DNA of 45,716 bases from Pseudomonas gessardii (GTDB lineage Bacteria; Pseudomonadota; Gammaproteobacteria; Pseudomonadales; Pseudomonadaceae). Shown here piece after piece: positions 33,174 through 41,358 of the stretch. The first letter of the stretch is position 1. Every line of letters starts with the position of its first letter. The notes beneath the pieces were generated by a model. The model was not told where the DNA came from. It worked only from the letters and a program-made list of their open reading frames with translations, and did not search any database. A program made the translations under genes and the position numbers. The DNA lies in contig NZ_MNPU01000045.1 in NCBI RefSeq assembly GCF_001983165.1, positions 1 to 45,716 of the forward strand, given 5' to 3'.

Positions 33174-35069
33174 ATGCAGCGTTCCATCGCCACTGTTTCC
33201 CTGAGCGGCACCCTGCCGGAAAAGCTCGAAGCCATTGCGGCGGCCGGGTTCGATGGGGTGGAAATATTCGAGAACGATTTGCTGTATTACGACGGCAGCC
33301 CCCGCGAAGTGCGGCAGATGTGTGCCGACCTGGGCATTGCCATCACCTTGTTCCAGCCGTTTCGCGACTTTGAAGGGTGCCGCCGCGAGCGCCTGGCGCG
33401 CAACCTGGAACGGGCCGAGCGCAAGTTCGACCTGATGCAGGAACTGGGCACCGACCTGGTGCTGGTGTGCAGCAATGCCTCGGCGGACTCCACGGGCGAA
33501 CATTCGATCCTGCGTGATGACTTGAGCCTTTTGGCCGAACACGCCGGCCGGCGTGGCTTGCGCATTGGCTACGAGGCCCTGGCCTGGGGCCGGCACGTCA
33601 ACACCTGGCAACAGATCTGGCAACTGGTACGCGAGATCGATCATCCCAGCCTCGGGGTGTTGCTGGACAGTTTTCATACCTTGTCACTCAAGGGCGACCC
33701 GACGGCGATCGCCCGGATCCCTGGCGACAAGATCTTCTTCGTGCAAATGGCCGACGCGCCGCTCCTGGCCATGGATGTGCTGGAGTGGAGCCGGCATTTC
33801 CGCTGCTTCCCCGGCCAGGGCGAGTTCGACCTGCCGGGTTTTCTCGCGCCGATCATTCAGAGTGGCTACACCGGGCCGCTGTCCCTGGAGATTTTCAACG
33901 ATGGCTTTCGCGCCGCGCCCACCCGGGCCAACGCGGCGGATGGTTTGCGCTCATTGCTGTACCTGGAAGAGAAGACCCGCCAACGCCTGGCGCAGCAGGC
34001 CACGCCGGTGGACATCCTGTTTGAGACCCCGGCTGCCAGCGAGTACGACGGCATCGAATTCCTCGAGTTTGCGGTGGATGAAAACCTCGGCGCCCGGCTG
34101 ACCCAATGGCTGCAACGCCTGGGCTTCGTCAAGGCCGGGCAGCACCGTTCCAAGAGCGTGAGCCTGCTGCGCCAGGGTGATATCAACCTGATCCTCAACT
34201 GCGAGCCGTACTCCTTTGCCCACAACTTTTTCGAGGCCCATGGCCCGTCGTTGTGCGCCACGGCGATTCGCGTCAAGGACAGCGCCAAGGCCCTGGAGCG
34301 GGCGGTGGCCTACAAGGGCCAGCCTTATCGCGGCCTGGTCGGGCCCAACGAGCTGGAGCTGGCGGCGGTGCGCGCGCCGGATGGCAGCCTGATCTACCTG
34401 GTGGACCCGCATGCCGGCGGGTTCTACGACACCGATTTCAACCTGCAGGCCGCCAGCACCCGCGGCGGCGGCCTGCTGCGCATCGACCATATGGCCATGG
34501 CGCTGCCGGCCGACAGCCTTGACAGTTGGGTGCTGTTCTACAAGAGCCTGCTGGATTTCGAGGCCGACGATGAAGTGGTGCTGCCGGACCCTTACGGCCT
34601 GGTCAAGAGCCGGGCGCTGCGCAGCCGCTGCAGTTCGATCCGCCTGCCGCTGAATATTTCCGAGAACCGCAACACGGCGATTTCCCACGCCTTATCCAGT
34701 TATCGTGGTTCCGGTGTGCATCACATAGCCTTCGATTGTGCGGATATTTTTGCCGAGGTCAGCCGGGCCAAAGAGGCGGGCGTGCCACTACTGGATATCC
34801 CGCTCAACTACTACGATGACCTGGCGGCGCGTTTTGATTTCGACGATCAGTTCCTCAGCGAGCTGGCGTACTACAACGTGTTGTACGACCGTGATGCCCA
34901 GGGCGGTGAGTTGTTTCATGTGTACACCGAACCCTTCGAGGGGCGGTTTTTCTTCGAGATCATCCAGCGCAAAAACGGTTATGCGGGCTATGGCGCCGCC
35001 AACGTGGCGGTACGCCTGGCCGCGATGGCCAAGTCGCGCAGCGGGGCGTTGCGTCAGGCCAAGTTGTAG
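33174..35069 (+). CDS. quiC: 3-dehydroshikimate dehydratase, two-domain QuiC type
   Basis: 631 residues. N-terminal xylose-isomerase-like TIM barrel (about 1-270: AAAGFDGVEIFENDLLYY, LRIGYEALAWGRHVN, LGVLLDSFHTLS), then a 4-hydroxyphenylpyruvate-dioxygenase-like VOC half (about 290-631). In that half the metal triad appears intact: His 439 in RIDHMAMALP, His 517 in GVHHIAFDCAD, and Glu 595 in GRFFFEIIQRKNGYAGYG. The enzyme converts 3-dehydroshikimate to protocatechuate; the barrel is the dehydratase domain, and the role of the dioxygenase-like half is not settled. Start ATG 33174; promoter region holds PcaR-like boxes. Confidence 0.85.
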   Translation: MQRSIATVSLSGTLPEKLEAIAAAGFDGVEIFENDLLYYDGSPREVRQMCADLGIAITLFQPFRDFEGCRRERLARNLERAERKFDLMQELGTDLVLVCSNASADSTGEHSILRDDLSLLAEHAGRRGLRIGYEALAWGRHVNTWQQIWQLVREIDHPSLGVLLDSFHTLSLKGDPTAIARIPGDKIFFVQMADAPLLAMDVLEWSRHFRCFPGQGEFDLPGFLAPIIQSGYTGPLSLEIFNDGFRAAPTRANAADGLRSLLYLEEKTRQRLAQQATPVDILFETPAASEYDGIEFLEFAVDENLGARLTQWLQRLGFVKAGQHRSKSVSLLRQGDINLILNCEPYSFAHNFFEAHGPSLCATAIRVKDSAKALERAVAYKGQPYRGLVGPNELELAAVRAPDGSLIYLVDPHAGGFYDTDFNLQAASTRGGGLLRIDHMAMALPADSLDSWVLFYKSLLDFEADDEVVLPDPYGLVKSRALRSRCSSIRLPLNISENRNTAISHALSSYRGSGVHHIAFDCADIFAEVSRAKEAGVPLLDIPLNYYDDLAARFDFDDQFLSELAYYNVLYDRDAQGGELFHVYTEPFEGRFFFEIIQRKNGYAGYGAANVAVRLAAMAKSRSGALRQAKL

Positions 35070-35140
35070 GGCGCTGGTGCTTCCTTCGTACGACGTGGCG
35101 GCCCATAATCGGCACCTGCATCAATGGCCGTGAGCGCACC

Positions 35141-35806
35141 ATGACCCCGACCTCCGAACTGCCCGACGCCCCCCTGGCGCCGCGCAAGAGCCGCAAGAAC
35201 AACCCGGAAAAGACCCGCGAGAACATTCTGCAAGAGGCCATTGTCGAGTTCGTGCAGCAGGGCCTTTCCGGGGCGCGGGTGGATGCCATCGCCGAGCGCA
35301 TCCACACCTCCAAGCGCATGATCTATTACTACTTCGGCAGTAAGGAGCAACTGTACGTCGAGGTCCTGGAAAAGCTCTACGGGGATATCCGCAACACCGA
35401 AACCCGGATGAACCTCACCGCGCTGGAACCCCGTGAAGCGATCCGGCGCCTGGTGGAGTTCACCTTCGACCACCATGACCAGAATGTGGATTTTGTGCGG
35501 ATTGTCAGCATCGAGAATATTCACAACGCTGAGTACGTAAAGCAGTCGGATGCGATCAAGGCGATGAACAGCAATATCCTTGAGGCGCTTGGGGCGACCT
35601 TGCGCCGGGGGGCGGAGCAGGGGCTGTTCCGCGCGGGGCTGGAGCCGCTGGATGTGCATTTGCTGATCAATTCGTTCAGCTTTTACCGGGTGTCCAACCG
35701 CCATACCTTCAGTGAGATTTTTCAGATCGAATTGTCGGATGAAGCAATCAAGCAGCGGCATCGGGCGATGATTTGCGAGTCGGTGTTGCGTTACCTACAG
35801 GCCTGA
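35141..35806 (+). CDS. TetR-family regulator of the quinate module
   Basis: 221 residues. HTH: TRENILQEAIVEFVQQGLSG, VDAIAERIHTSKRMIYYYFG and SKEQLYVEVLEKLY. The basic N-terminus (PRKSRKNNPEKTR) precedes it. Effector domain is all-helical with no recognised ligand motif. It follows quiC in the same orientation after 71 bases and ends just before the convergent aroE-like gene, so it likely responds to a quinate-pathway intermediate. Confidence 0.8.
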   Translation: MTPTSELPDAPLAPRKSRKNNPEKTRENILQEAIVEFVQQGLSGARVDAIAERIHTSKRMIYYYFGSKEQLYVEVLEKLYGDIRNTETRMNLTALEPREAIRRLVEFTFDHHDQNVDFVRIVSIENIHNAEYVKQSDAIKAMNSNILEALGATLRRGAEQGLFRAGLEPLDVHLLINSFSFYRVSNRHTFSEIFQIELSDEAIKQRHRAMICESVLRYLQA

Positions 35807-35852
35807 TCCACCGCCGAATTCAATGTGGGTGTGTTTGTGTGGGAGCTGGCTT

Positions 35853-36707
35853 CTACAGTGAAGTATTCATGCTCTGGAAATGATCGAGCATCCTTTGTGC
35901 ATCTGCTTTCTCACCACTGAACAACTCAAAGGCCTTCACCGCCTGGAACACCGCCATATTGCCCCCATCCAGCGTGCGACAGCCCAAGGCCCGGGCGCTG
36001 CGCAGCAGCTCGGTTTCCAGCGGGAAGTAGACGATTTCCGCGACCCACAAATCCGCACGCAACAACCCCGCTGGCACGGGCATGCCCGGCAGCTTGGCCA
36101 TGCCCATGGGCGTGGTGTTGACCAGGCCGTCGGCTGCCGCCATCGCGCTATCCAGGTTGCTGCCGGCGTACGCCCGGTCTGGGCCGAAGTGCTGGTTGAG
36201 GTTGGCGGCCAGGCTTTGGGCGCGGTCGTTATCCACATCGAACACACTCAACTGGCCGACCCCCTCGGCCAACAGCGCATGGGCCACCGCCGCGCCCGCG
36301 CCACCGGCGCCCATCTGCACCACACGCTGGCGCGCCGCATCCGGCAGGCCACGGCGAAACCCTTCGGCAAAACCCAGGCAGTCGGTGTTGTGGCCGATAC
36401 GCTTGCCCTCGCGCCAGACCACGGTGTTGACCGCGCCGATGCCCCGGGCTTCGGGCGAGAGTTCATCGAGCAGCGGCAGGATCGCCTGCTTGCACGGGTA
36501 GGTGATGTTCAGCCCGGTGAAGTTCATCTGTTCGGCAGCCTTGAGCAGCTCGGGCAGGGCGTTGCTGTCCAGGTGCAACTGATCCAGGTCGATCAGGCGA
36601 TACAGGTAGCGCAAGCCTTGGGCATCGCCTTCCTGCTCATGCAGGGCCGGCGTGCGGGACGCCTGGATGCCGGCGCCGATCAGGCCGGCGAGGATGGATG
36701 GTTTCAT
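35853..36707 (-). CDS. NAD-type quinate/shikimate dehydrogenase (AroE family)
   Basis: 284 residues. Substrate site: GAGIQASRTPALHEQEG (S-R-T-P in place of the S-K-S-P of biosynthetic AroE), TGLNITYPCKQAI with the catalytic Lys, and GHNTDCLGF with the Asp. Rossmann motif MGAGGAGAAVAHAL is followed by SVFDVDNDRA; an acidic residue at the end of the second strand favours NAD over NADP. This fits the catabolic dehydrogenase (quinate to dehydroquinate, shikimate to dehydroshikimate). Overlaps aroQ by four bases. Confidence 0.8.
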   Translation of the reverse strand: MKPSILAGLIGAGIQASRTPALHEQEGDAQGLRYLYRLIDLDQLHLDSNALPELLKAAEQMNFTGLNITYPCKQAILPLLDELSPEARGIGAVNTVVWREGKRIGHNTDCLGFAEGFRRGLPDAARQRVVQMGAGGAGAAVAHALLAEGVGQLSVFDVDNDRAQSLAANLNQHFGPDRAYAGSNLDSAMAAADGLVNTTPMGMAKLPGMPVPAGLLRADLWVAEIVYFPLETELLRSARALGCRTLDGGNMAVFQAVKAFELFSGEKADAQRMLDHFQSMNTSL

Positions 36708-37141
36708 TTGAGCACCCGCCCCAAATGCTCAAGGGCCAGGTGGTAGCCGTGGCTGCCAAACCCGGCGAGCACAGCCTTGGCGATGGGCGAGACGAAGGAG
36801 TGATGACGAAAGGGGTCGCGGGCATGCACGTTGGACAGATGCACTTCGATCACTGGCAGTTCACTGGCCACCAGGGCGTCGCGGATGGCCACGCTGGTGT
36901 GGGTCCAGGCCGCCGGGTTGATCACAATCCCGGCACAGCGGGCGCGGGCGCCGTGGATCCAGTCCAGCAGCTCGCCTTCGTGGTTGGTCTGGCGAAACTC
37001 CAGTTTCAGCCCGAGCTGTTCAGCGCTGCGTCCACAGAGCGCGGCGACATCAGCCAGGGTTTCGTGGCCATAGGTGGCCGGTTCGCGGGTGCCGAGCAGG
37101 TTCAGGTTGGGGCCGTTGAGGACCAGCACGATAGGTGGCAT
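36704..37141 (-). CDS. aroQ: Type II 3-dehydroquinate dehydratase
   Basis: 145 residues, the small dodecameric type II enzyme. VLVLNGPNLNLLGTREPATYG carries the active-site Asn and Arg and the Tyr; NHEGELLDWIHGA and INPAAWTHTSVAIRDAL follow, with VIEVHLSNVHARDPFRHHS supplying the catalytic His region. Converts 3-dehydroquinate to 3-dehydroshikimate, the substrate of QuiC. First gene of the aroQ-aroE pair; location with quiC suggests the catabolic isoenzyme. Confidence 0.88.
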   Translation of the reverse strand: MPPIVLVLNGPNLNLLGTREPATYGHETLADVAALCGRSAEQLGLKLEFRQTNHEGELLDWIHGARARCAGIVINPAAWTHTSVAIRDALVASELPVIEVHLSNVHARDPFRHHSFVSPIAKAVLAGFGSHGYHLALEHLGRVLK

Positions 37142-37234
37142 GGGGGTGTCTCCGGTGTTGTTTTTATGGATGGGAATAAAATGTACTGAATAGTTAATTT
37201 GGTCAATTGGCGTGGGCTCCTGCGCAGGGGAAGT

Positions 37235-37249
37235 GTTCGATTAACGAAC
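37235..37249. promoter_or_regulatory. GTTCGATTAACGAAC, PcaR/IclR-type box before aroQ
   Basis: A perfect inverted repeat GTTCG-ATTAA-CGAAC, 94 bases before the aroQ start. It matches the PcaR sequence at 12 of 15 positions and so resembles the box before quiC. The 286-base gap around it otherwise shows no gene. Confidence 0.5.
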
Positions 37250-37427
37250 GATCAATTGTGGGTGAGGGCTGTATTGGCTGGGGCACGCGCGGTTACAACC
37301 CGGCATTTGAAGCGGTGCCAATCGTTACTAGGCTGTGAGGCAGCTCTGGCGATTGGAAGGAGCCGGCTGTCGGTTGATGCTCGTTAAAGCGCCGATCGGT
37401 GATAAATAACCTAACGGATGGGTTACG

Positions 37428-37856
37428 ATGAAAGTAGGCACTTACAAAGGACATGTGATTGCAGTGTTGCTCAGGGATGAGCATTGCCCGCCACACGTAC
37501 ATGTCGGGGGCAAGGACTGGGATGCGCGTTTTTGCTTCAGCTTTCTGCATGGGGACGTGGCGTTGTGGGATGTGGATCCCGAGCGGCGGCGGCCACCCAG
37601 TGGGGTGCTGGAAGGCATCCGCCAGGCATTGAAGCAGCCGCATTATCTGGCGCGGGCGCGAAGGATCTGGTGGGAGAAGCTGCACACGGTCTGCCTGGAG
37701 AACCATTCCTGGGATTGGGAGGCCGATGAGGTCGTGCCGGGGTTGGTCATCCGGCGGGGTGTCTACGTGATCGCCAAGGCCCGGCACGATGTGGCGGGGC
37801 GGCGAACCATTTTGAACCTGGTGAGGGCGCCAGGATCCGTGGAGATTGAGTTATGA
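37428..37856 (+). CDS. DUF4160-domain protein
   Basis: 142 residues. The DUF4160 hallmark DEHCPPHVHVGGKDWDARFC is at residues 17-36 (H-x-P-P-H-x-H). The C-terminal half, after about residue 75, appears as a separate basic domain and is longer than the usual ~80-residue DUF4160 protein. It overlaps the DUF2442 gene by ATGA. DUF4160/DUF2442 pairs recur in bacteria and have been suspected to be toxin-antitoxin modules; no activity is proven to my knowledge. An inverted TAACC...GGTTA lies at 37407-37425, directly ahead of the start. Confidence 0.75.
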   Translation: MKVGTYKGHVIAVLLRDEHCPPHVHVGGKDWDARFCFSFLHGDVALWDVDPERRRPPSGVLEGIRQALKQPHYLARARRIWWEKLHTVCLENHSWDWEADEVVPGLVIRRGVYVIAKARHDVAGRRTILNLVRAPGSVEIEL

Positions 37857-38290
37857 AAATTGTAAAAGCCAAGGTACGGCCCGATGTCCCGCTCACTGAG
37901 GCCGCCATCGATAAGGCGGTGGCCCGTGGGCGCAAGCTCAAGCGGGTGTACGCCAATGCCAGCTCCGTGGGCTATGAAGACGACTGCATCTGCATCGGCT
38001 TCAGCGACGGCAGCCGCATTCTGTTGCCGGTGGCTGGCCTTGCGGAGTTTGAAGGGTTTTCTGTGCAGGACTTCCAGCAGCTGGAGCTCGGGTTTGGCGG
38101 CAAGGCGCTGTGCTGTGAGGCCCGCGACCTGCATGTGTCCATCGCCGGCCTGATCGCCACGAGCCAGCCCTTGATGGACCTGGCGGCGAGCATGGTGGCA
38201 TCGCGCAATGGCCGTAAGACCAGTGCCGCCAAGTCCGAAGCCGCCCGTGCCAATGGCAAGAAGGGCGGGCGGCCACGCAAGGAGGAATGA
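37853..38290 (+). CDS. DUF2442-domain protein with basic C-terminal tail
   Basis: 145 residues. The DUF2442 part covers about 25-95: ANASSVGYEDDCICIGFSDG, RILLPVAGLAEFEGFS, DFQQLELGFGGKALCC. The C-terminus carries KTSAAKSEAARANGKKGGRP and ends RKEE, a tail seen on antitoxin-like DNA-binding proteins. It is co-translated with the DUF4160 gene (four-base overlap). Likely the DNA-binding, autoregulating member of the pair, by inference. Confidence 0.75.
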   Translation: MKIVKAKVRPDVPLTEAAIDKAVARGRKLKRVYANASSVGYEDDCICIGFSDGSRILLPVAGLAEFEGFSVQDFQQLELGFGGKALCCEARDLHVSIAGLIATSQPLMDLAASMVASRNGRKTSAAKSEAARANGKKGGRPRKEE

Positions 38291-38322
38291 GCCGGTGGAT
38301 ACTCACCACATCCACTAAGGGG

Positions 38323-39402
38323 TTAGCGCCGGGTCAGCAGCACGCCCGATTCCATATGGTGGGTCCACGGGAACTGGTCGAACATCGCACAACGGGTGAT
38401 GCGGTGGGTGTCATGCAGTTGCGCAATGTTCGCCGCCAACGTCTCCGGGTTGCAGGAGATGTACAGGATGTTCTCGAAACGTCGGGTCAACTCGCAGGTG
38501 TCCGGGTCCATGCCGGCGCGGGGCGGGTCGACGAATACGCTGCCGAACGCGTAGCTCTTGAGGTCGATACCGTGCAGGCGTCGGAACGGCCGCACCTCGT
38601 TCAGGGCTTCGGTCAGTTCTTCGGCAGACAGGCGCACCAGGGTGACGTTACCCACGGCGTTTTCATCGAGGTTGCTCAGGGCGGCGTTGACCGACGTCTT
38701 GCTGATCTCGGTGGCCAGTACCTTGCGCACGCGGGTGGCCAGGGGCAGGGTGAAGTTGCCGTTGCCGCAATACAGCTCCAACAGGTCATCGCTGCGATCG
38801 CCCAGGGCTTCATAGGCCCAGTTGAGCATCTTCTGGTTCACCGTACCGTTGGGCTGGGTGAAGGCGCCTTCGGGCTGGCGATAGCTGAAGGTGCGACCGC
38901 CAACCTCGAGCTTCTCGACTACATAGTCGTGGCCGATCACATCGCGCTTGCCCTTGGAGCGGCCGATGATGCTGACGTTCAGCTCGGCCGCCAGCTTGTT
39001 GGCCGCGGTGTGCCAATGTTCGTCCAGCGGGCGGTGATAGCACAGCGTGATCATCGCGTCGCCAGCCAGGGTGGTGAGGAACTCTACCTGGAACAGCTTG
39101 TGGCTCAGGGCGGCGCTGGCTTGCCAGGCGGCCTTGAGCTGCGGCATCAACTGGTTGATGCGCAGGCTGGCAATGGGGAATTCCTCAATCAGGATCGGCG
39201 TGCGCTTGTCGTCCTGGGAGAACATCGCGTAGTGGCGCTGGCCGTCTTCGCGCCACAGGCGGAACTCGGCGCGCAGGCGGAAGTTCTGCAGGGGCGAATC
39301 GAACACCTGCGGCTCGGGCGCGTCGAACGGCGCGAGCAGGTCACGCAAGCGCGTGACCTTTTCTTGCAGTTGCTGGGCGTAACTTGCTGCGTCAAAAGTC
39401 AT
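38323..39402 (-). CDS. trmA: tRNA (uracil(54)-C5)-methyltransferase
   Basis: 359 residues. SAM-binding motif LELYCGNGNFTLPLA; VFVDPPRAGMDP; catalytic cysteine in ILYISCNPETLAANI; C-terminal base in FDQFPWTHHMESGVLL. There is no TRAM domain or Fe-S cysteine set at the N-terminus, separating it from RlmC/RlmD. Methylates U54 in the T-loop of tRNA. Its ATG overlaps the stop of the purine permease gene by four bases. Confidence 0.9.
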   Translation of the reverse strand: MTFDAASYAQQLQEKVTRLRDLLAPFDAPEPQVFDSPLQNFRLRAEFRLWREDGQRHYAMFSQDDKRTPILIEEFPIASLRINQLMPQLKAAWQASAALSHKLFQVEFLTTLAGDAMITLCYHRPLDEHWHTAANKLAAELNVSIIGRSKGKRDVIGHDYVVEKLEVGGRTFSYRQPEGAFTQPNGTVNQKMLNWAYEALGDRSDDLLELYCGNGNFTLPLATRVRKVLATEISKTSVNAALSNLDENAVGNVTLVRLSAEELTEALNEVRPFRRLHGIDLKSYAFGSVFVDPPRAGMDPDTCELTRRFENILYISCNPETLAANIAQLHDTHRITRCAMFDQFPWTHHMESGVLLTRR

Positions 39403-40694
39403 GCGGGGAACCAGCCTAGCTTGATCACGAACAGGATCGACAGGATCACCAGCGCTGGGTTGAGTTCACGGTAGCGGCCCGTAAGCAGCTTGATACCGGT
39501 CCAGGCGATGAAGCCGAAGGCGATGCCGTTGGCGATGGAGTAAGTGAAGGGCATCGCCAGGGCGGTGATCACCACCGGGGCGGCGACCGTAATGTCGTCC
39601 CAGTCGATTTCCGCCAGGCCGGAGGTCATCAGTACCGCGACAAACAGCAGGGCGGGGGCGGTGGCAAACGCCGGGACGCTGGCGGCCAGCGGCGAAAAGA
39701 ACAGTGCCAGCAGGAACAGGATCGCCACCACGATGGCAGTCAAACCGGTGCGGCCACCGGCACTCACGCCAGCAGCCGACTCGATGTAGCTGGTGGTGGT
39801 CGAGGTGCCCAGCAGCGAACCGGCCATGGCCGCGGTGCTGTCGGCGATCAGGGCGCGGCCCATTTTCGGCATGTGGCCGTCCTTGCCCATCAGGCCGGCG
39901 CGCTTGGCGACGCCGATCAGGGTGCCGGAGTTGTCGAACAGGTCAACGAACAGGAAGGCGAAGATCACGCTGATCAAGCCCACGTCCAGGGCGCCGGCGA
40001 TATCCAGTTGCAGGAAGGTCGGGGCCAGGGAAGGTGGCATCGACACCACGCCACCGAACGGGGTGACGCCAAGCGCGATGGCGGCGATGGTCACGGCCAG
40101 GATGCCGATCAACACGGCGCCGCGCACCTTCAGGGCTTCCAGGGCCACAATCAGGAAAAAACCCAGGGTGGCCAGGATCGGTGCAGGCTTGGCCAGGTCG
40201 CCCATGCCCAGCATGGTCGCCGGGTTGCTGACCACGATGCCGGCGTTATGCAGGGCGATCAGCGCCAGGAACAGGCCGATACCGGCGGCAATCGCCGAGC
40301 GCAGGGGCAAGGGGATGGCATTGATGATCCATTCACGGATGCGGAAGATCGACAGCAGGAAAAACAGCACGGCGGAGATGAAGACCGCACCGAGCGCCAC
40401 TTGCCAGGTATGGCCCAGGTGCAGGACCACGGTGTAGGTAAAGAAGGCGTTCAGGCCCATGCCCGGTGCCAGGGCAATCGGGTAGTTGGCGATCAGGCCC
40501 ATGATCGTCGAACCGATGGCCGCCGCCAGGCAGGTGGCGACAAACAGCGCGCCCTTGTCCATGCCGGTTTCGCCGAGAATGCTCGGGTTGACGAACAGGA
40601 TGTAGGCCATGGCCAGGAATGTCGTGATACCGGCCAGAATCTCGGTACGCACGTTGGTGTTGTGTGCCTTGAGTTGAAACAGCTTTTCCAGCAT
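39399..40694 (-). CDS. NCS2-family purine permease (AdeP/PbuG type)
   Basis: 431 residues, about 12-14 helices. Family marks: TNVRTEILAGITTFLAMAYI at the start, GMGLNAFFTYTVV, SLLGTSTTTSYIESAAGVSA and GGRTGLTA. This is the AzgA-like branch of adenine/guanine/hypoxanthine importers. No purine riboswitch is evident in the upstream gap. Translationally coupled to trmA. Confidence 0.87.
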   Translation of the reverse strand: MLEKLFQLKAHNTNVRTEILAGITTFLAMAYILFVNPSILGETGMDKGALFVATCLAAAIGSTIMGLIANYPIALAPGMGLNAFFTYTVVLHLGHTWQVALGAVFISAVLFFLLSIFRIREWIINAIPLPLRSAIAAGIGLFLALIALHNAGIVVSNPATMLGMGDLAKPAPILATLGFFLIVALEALKVRGAVLIGILAVTIAAIALGVTPFGGVVSMPPSLAPTFLQLDIAGALDVGLISVIFAFLFVDLFDNSGTLIGVAKRAGLMGKDGHMPKMGRALIADSTAAMAGSLLGTSTTTSYIESAAGVSAGGRTGLTAIVVAILFLLALFFSPLAASVPAFATAPALLFVAVLMTSGLAEIDWDDITVAAPVVITALAMPFTYSIANGIAFGFIAWTGIKLLTGRYRELNPALVILSILFVIKLGWFPA

Positions 40695-40905
40695 GCCTGC
40701 TCCCTGTGGCGCGCTTGGCGCCGTGATTTGTTGACCTCAAAGTCAAAGCACAAACTGCGCCAGGCGCTGCGTGTTTTCTACAGAGGATCGGAAAAAGCGG
40801 CGCATCATACCAGCAGGTCGACGGCCTGTGGCGCCCAGCCTCGGTTTTGTTGAGTGTGGCCTTGAGGCATACTCCGTCGACGTTCAGTCCAGGATCATCC
40901 AAAGC

Positions 40906-41352
40906 ATGAAAAAAGCCATCGCGTGGAGTCTAGCTCCGTTCGCCTGTATCGGCCTGTGGCTGGCGGCGGCACCAGCGTGGGGCGCGCCTGCACCGGCCTT
41001 GAGCGAGGTGCGGGTGTTCCAGGTGCAGTCCCAGGCGTGCAACGAGTCCATCGCCGAGGGCGTCGACAGCACCCGGCAGTGCCAGCACCGTGGGCCGACG
41101 CGGATCTCGGTGATGGAAGCGGGGCTGGGCAATAATTCCATCGCCACCTTTGATGGGGCGCGGCTTGCGGGGCAAAAGACGGCGATCTGCCAGGTCGGCG
41201 CCGTCAGCCAGGCCTGCAATGGCGCGGGTACATTGATGGGCTACATCTATATATTTGACGTGGATATCCGCGCTGCAGGCTGGTTCGAGTACAGCAACAC
41301 GTCGATCAATGCGCCCCGCAATACCCTGGTGAGCCAGTTGCGTATCCAGTGA
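40906..41352 (+). CDS. Secreted DUF4879 (YolA-like) protein
   Basis: 148 residues. Signal peptide KAIAWSLAPFACIGLWLAAA with cleavage after AWG-A near 26. The mature part contains the DUF4879 features VRVFQVQSQACNESIAEGVD, GPTRISVMEAGLGNNSIATF and GWFEYSNTS. Four cysteines in the mature domain could make disulfides. The DUF4879 family is known from Bacillus YolA; function unknown. Confidence 0.72.
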   Translation: MKKAIAWSLAPFACIGLWLAAAPAWGAPAPALSEVRVFQVQSQACNESIAEGVDSTRQCQHRGPTRISVMEAGLGNNSIATFDGARLAGQKTAICQVGAVSQACNGAGTLMGYIYIFDVDIRAAGWFEYSNTSINAPRNTLVSQLRIQ

Positions 41353-41358
41353 GGCAAC

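Noticed and set aside
38287..39474. 395-codon plus-strand frame opposite trmA
   Set aside because: Covers the whole of trmA in antisense; trmA has all catalytic motifs.
40695..40905. Purine riboswitch ahead of the NCS2 permease
   Set aside because: Looked for the three-way-junction conserved loops in the leader on the minus strand and saw none.
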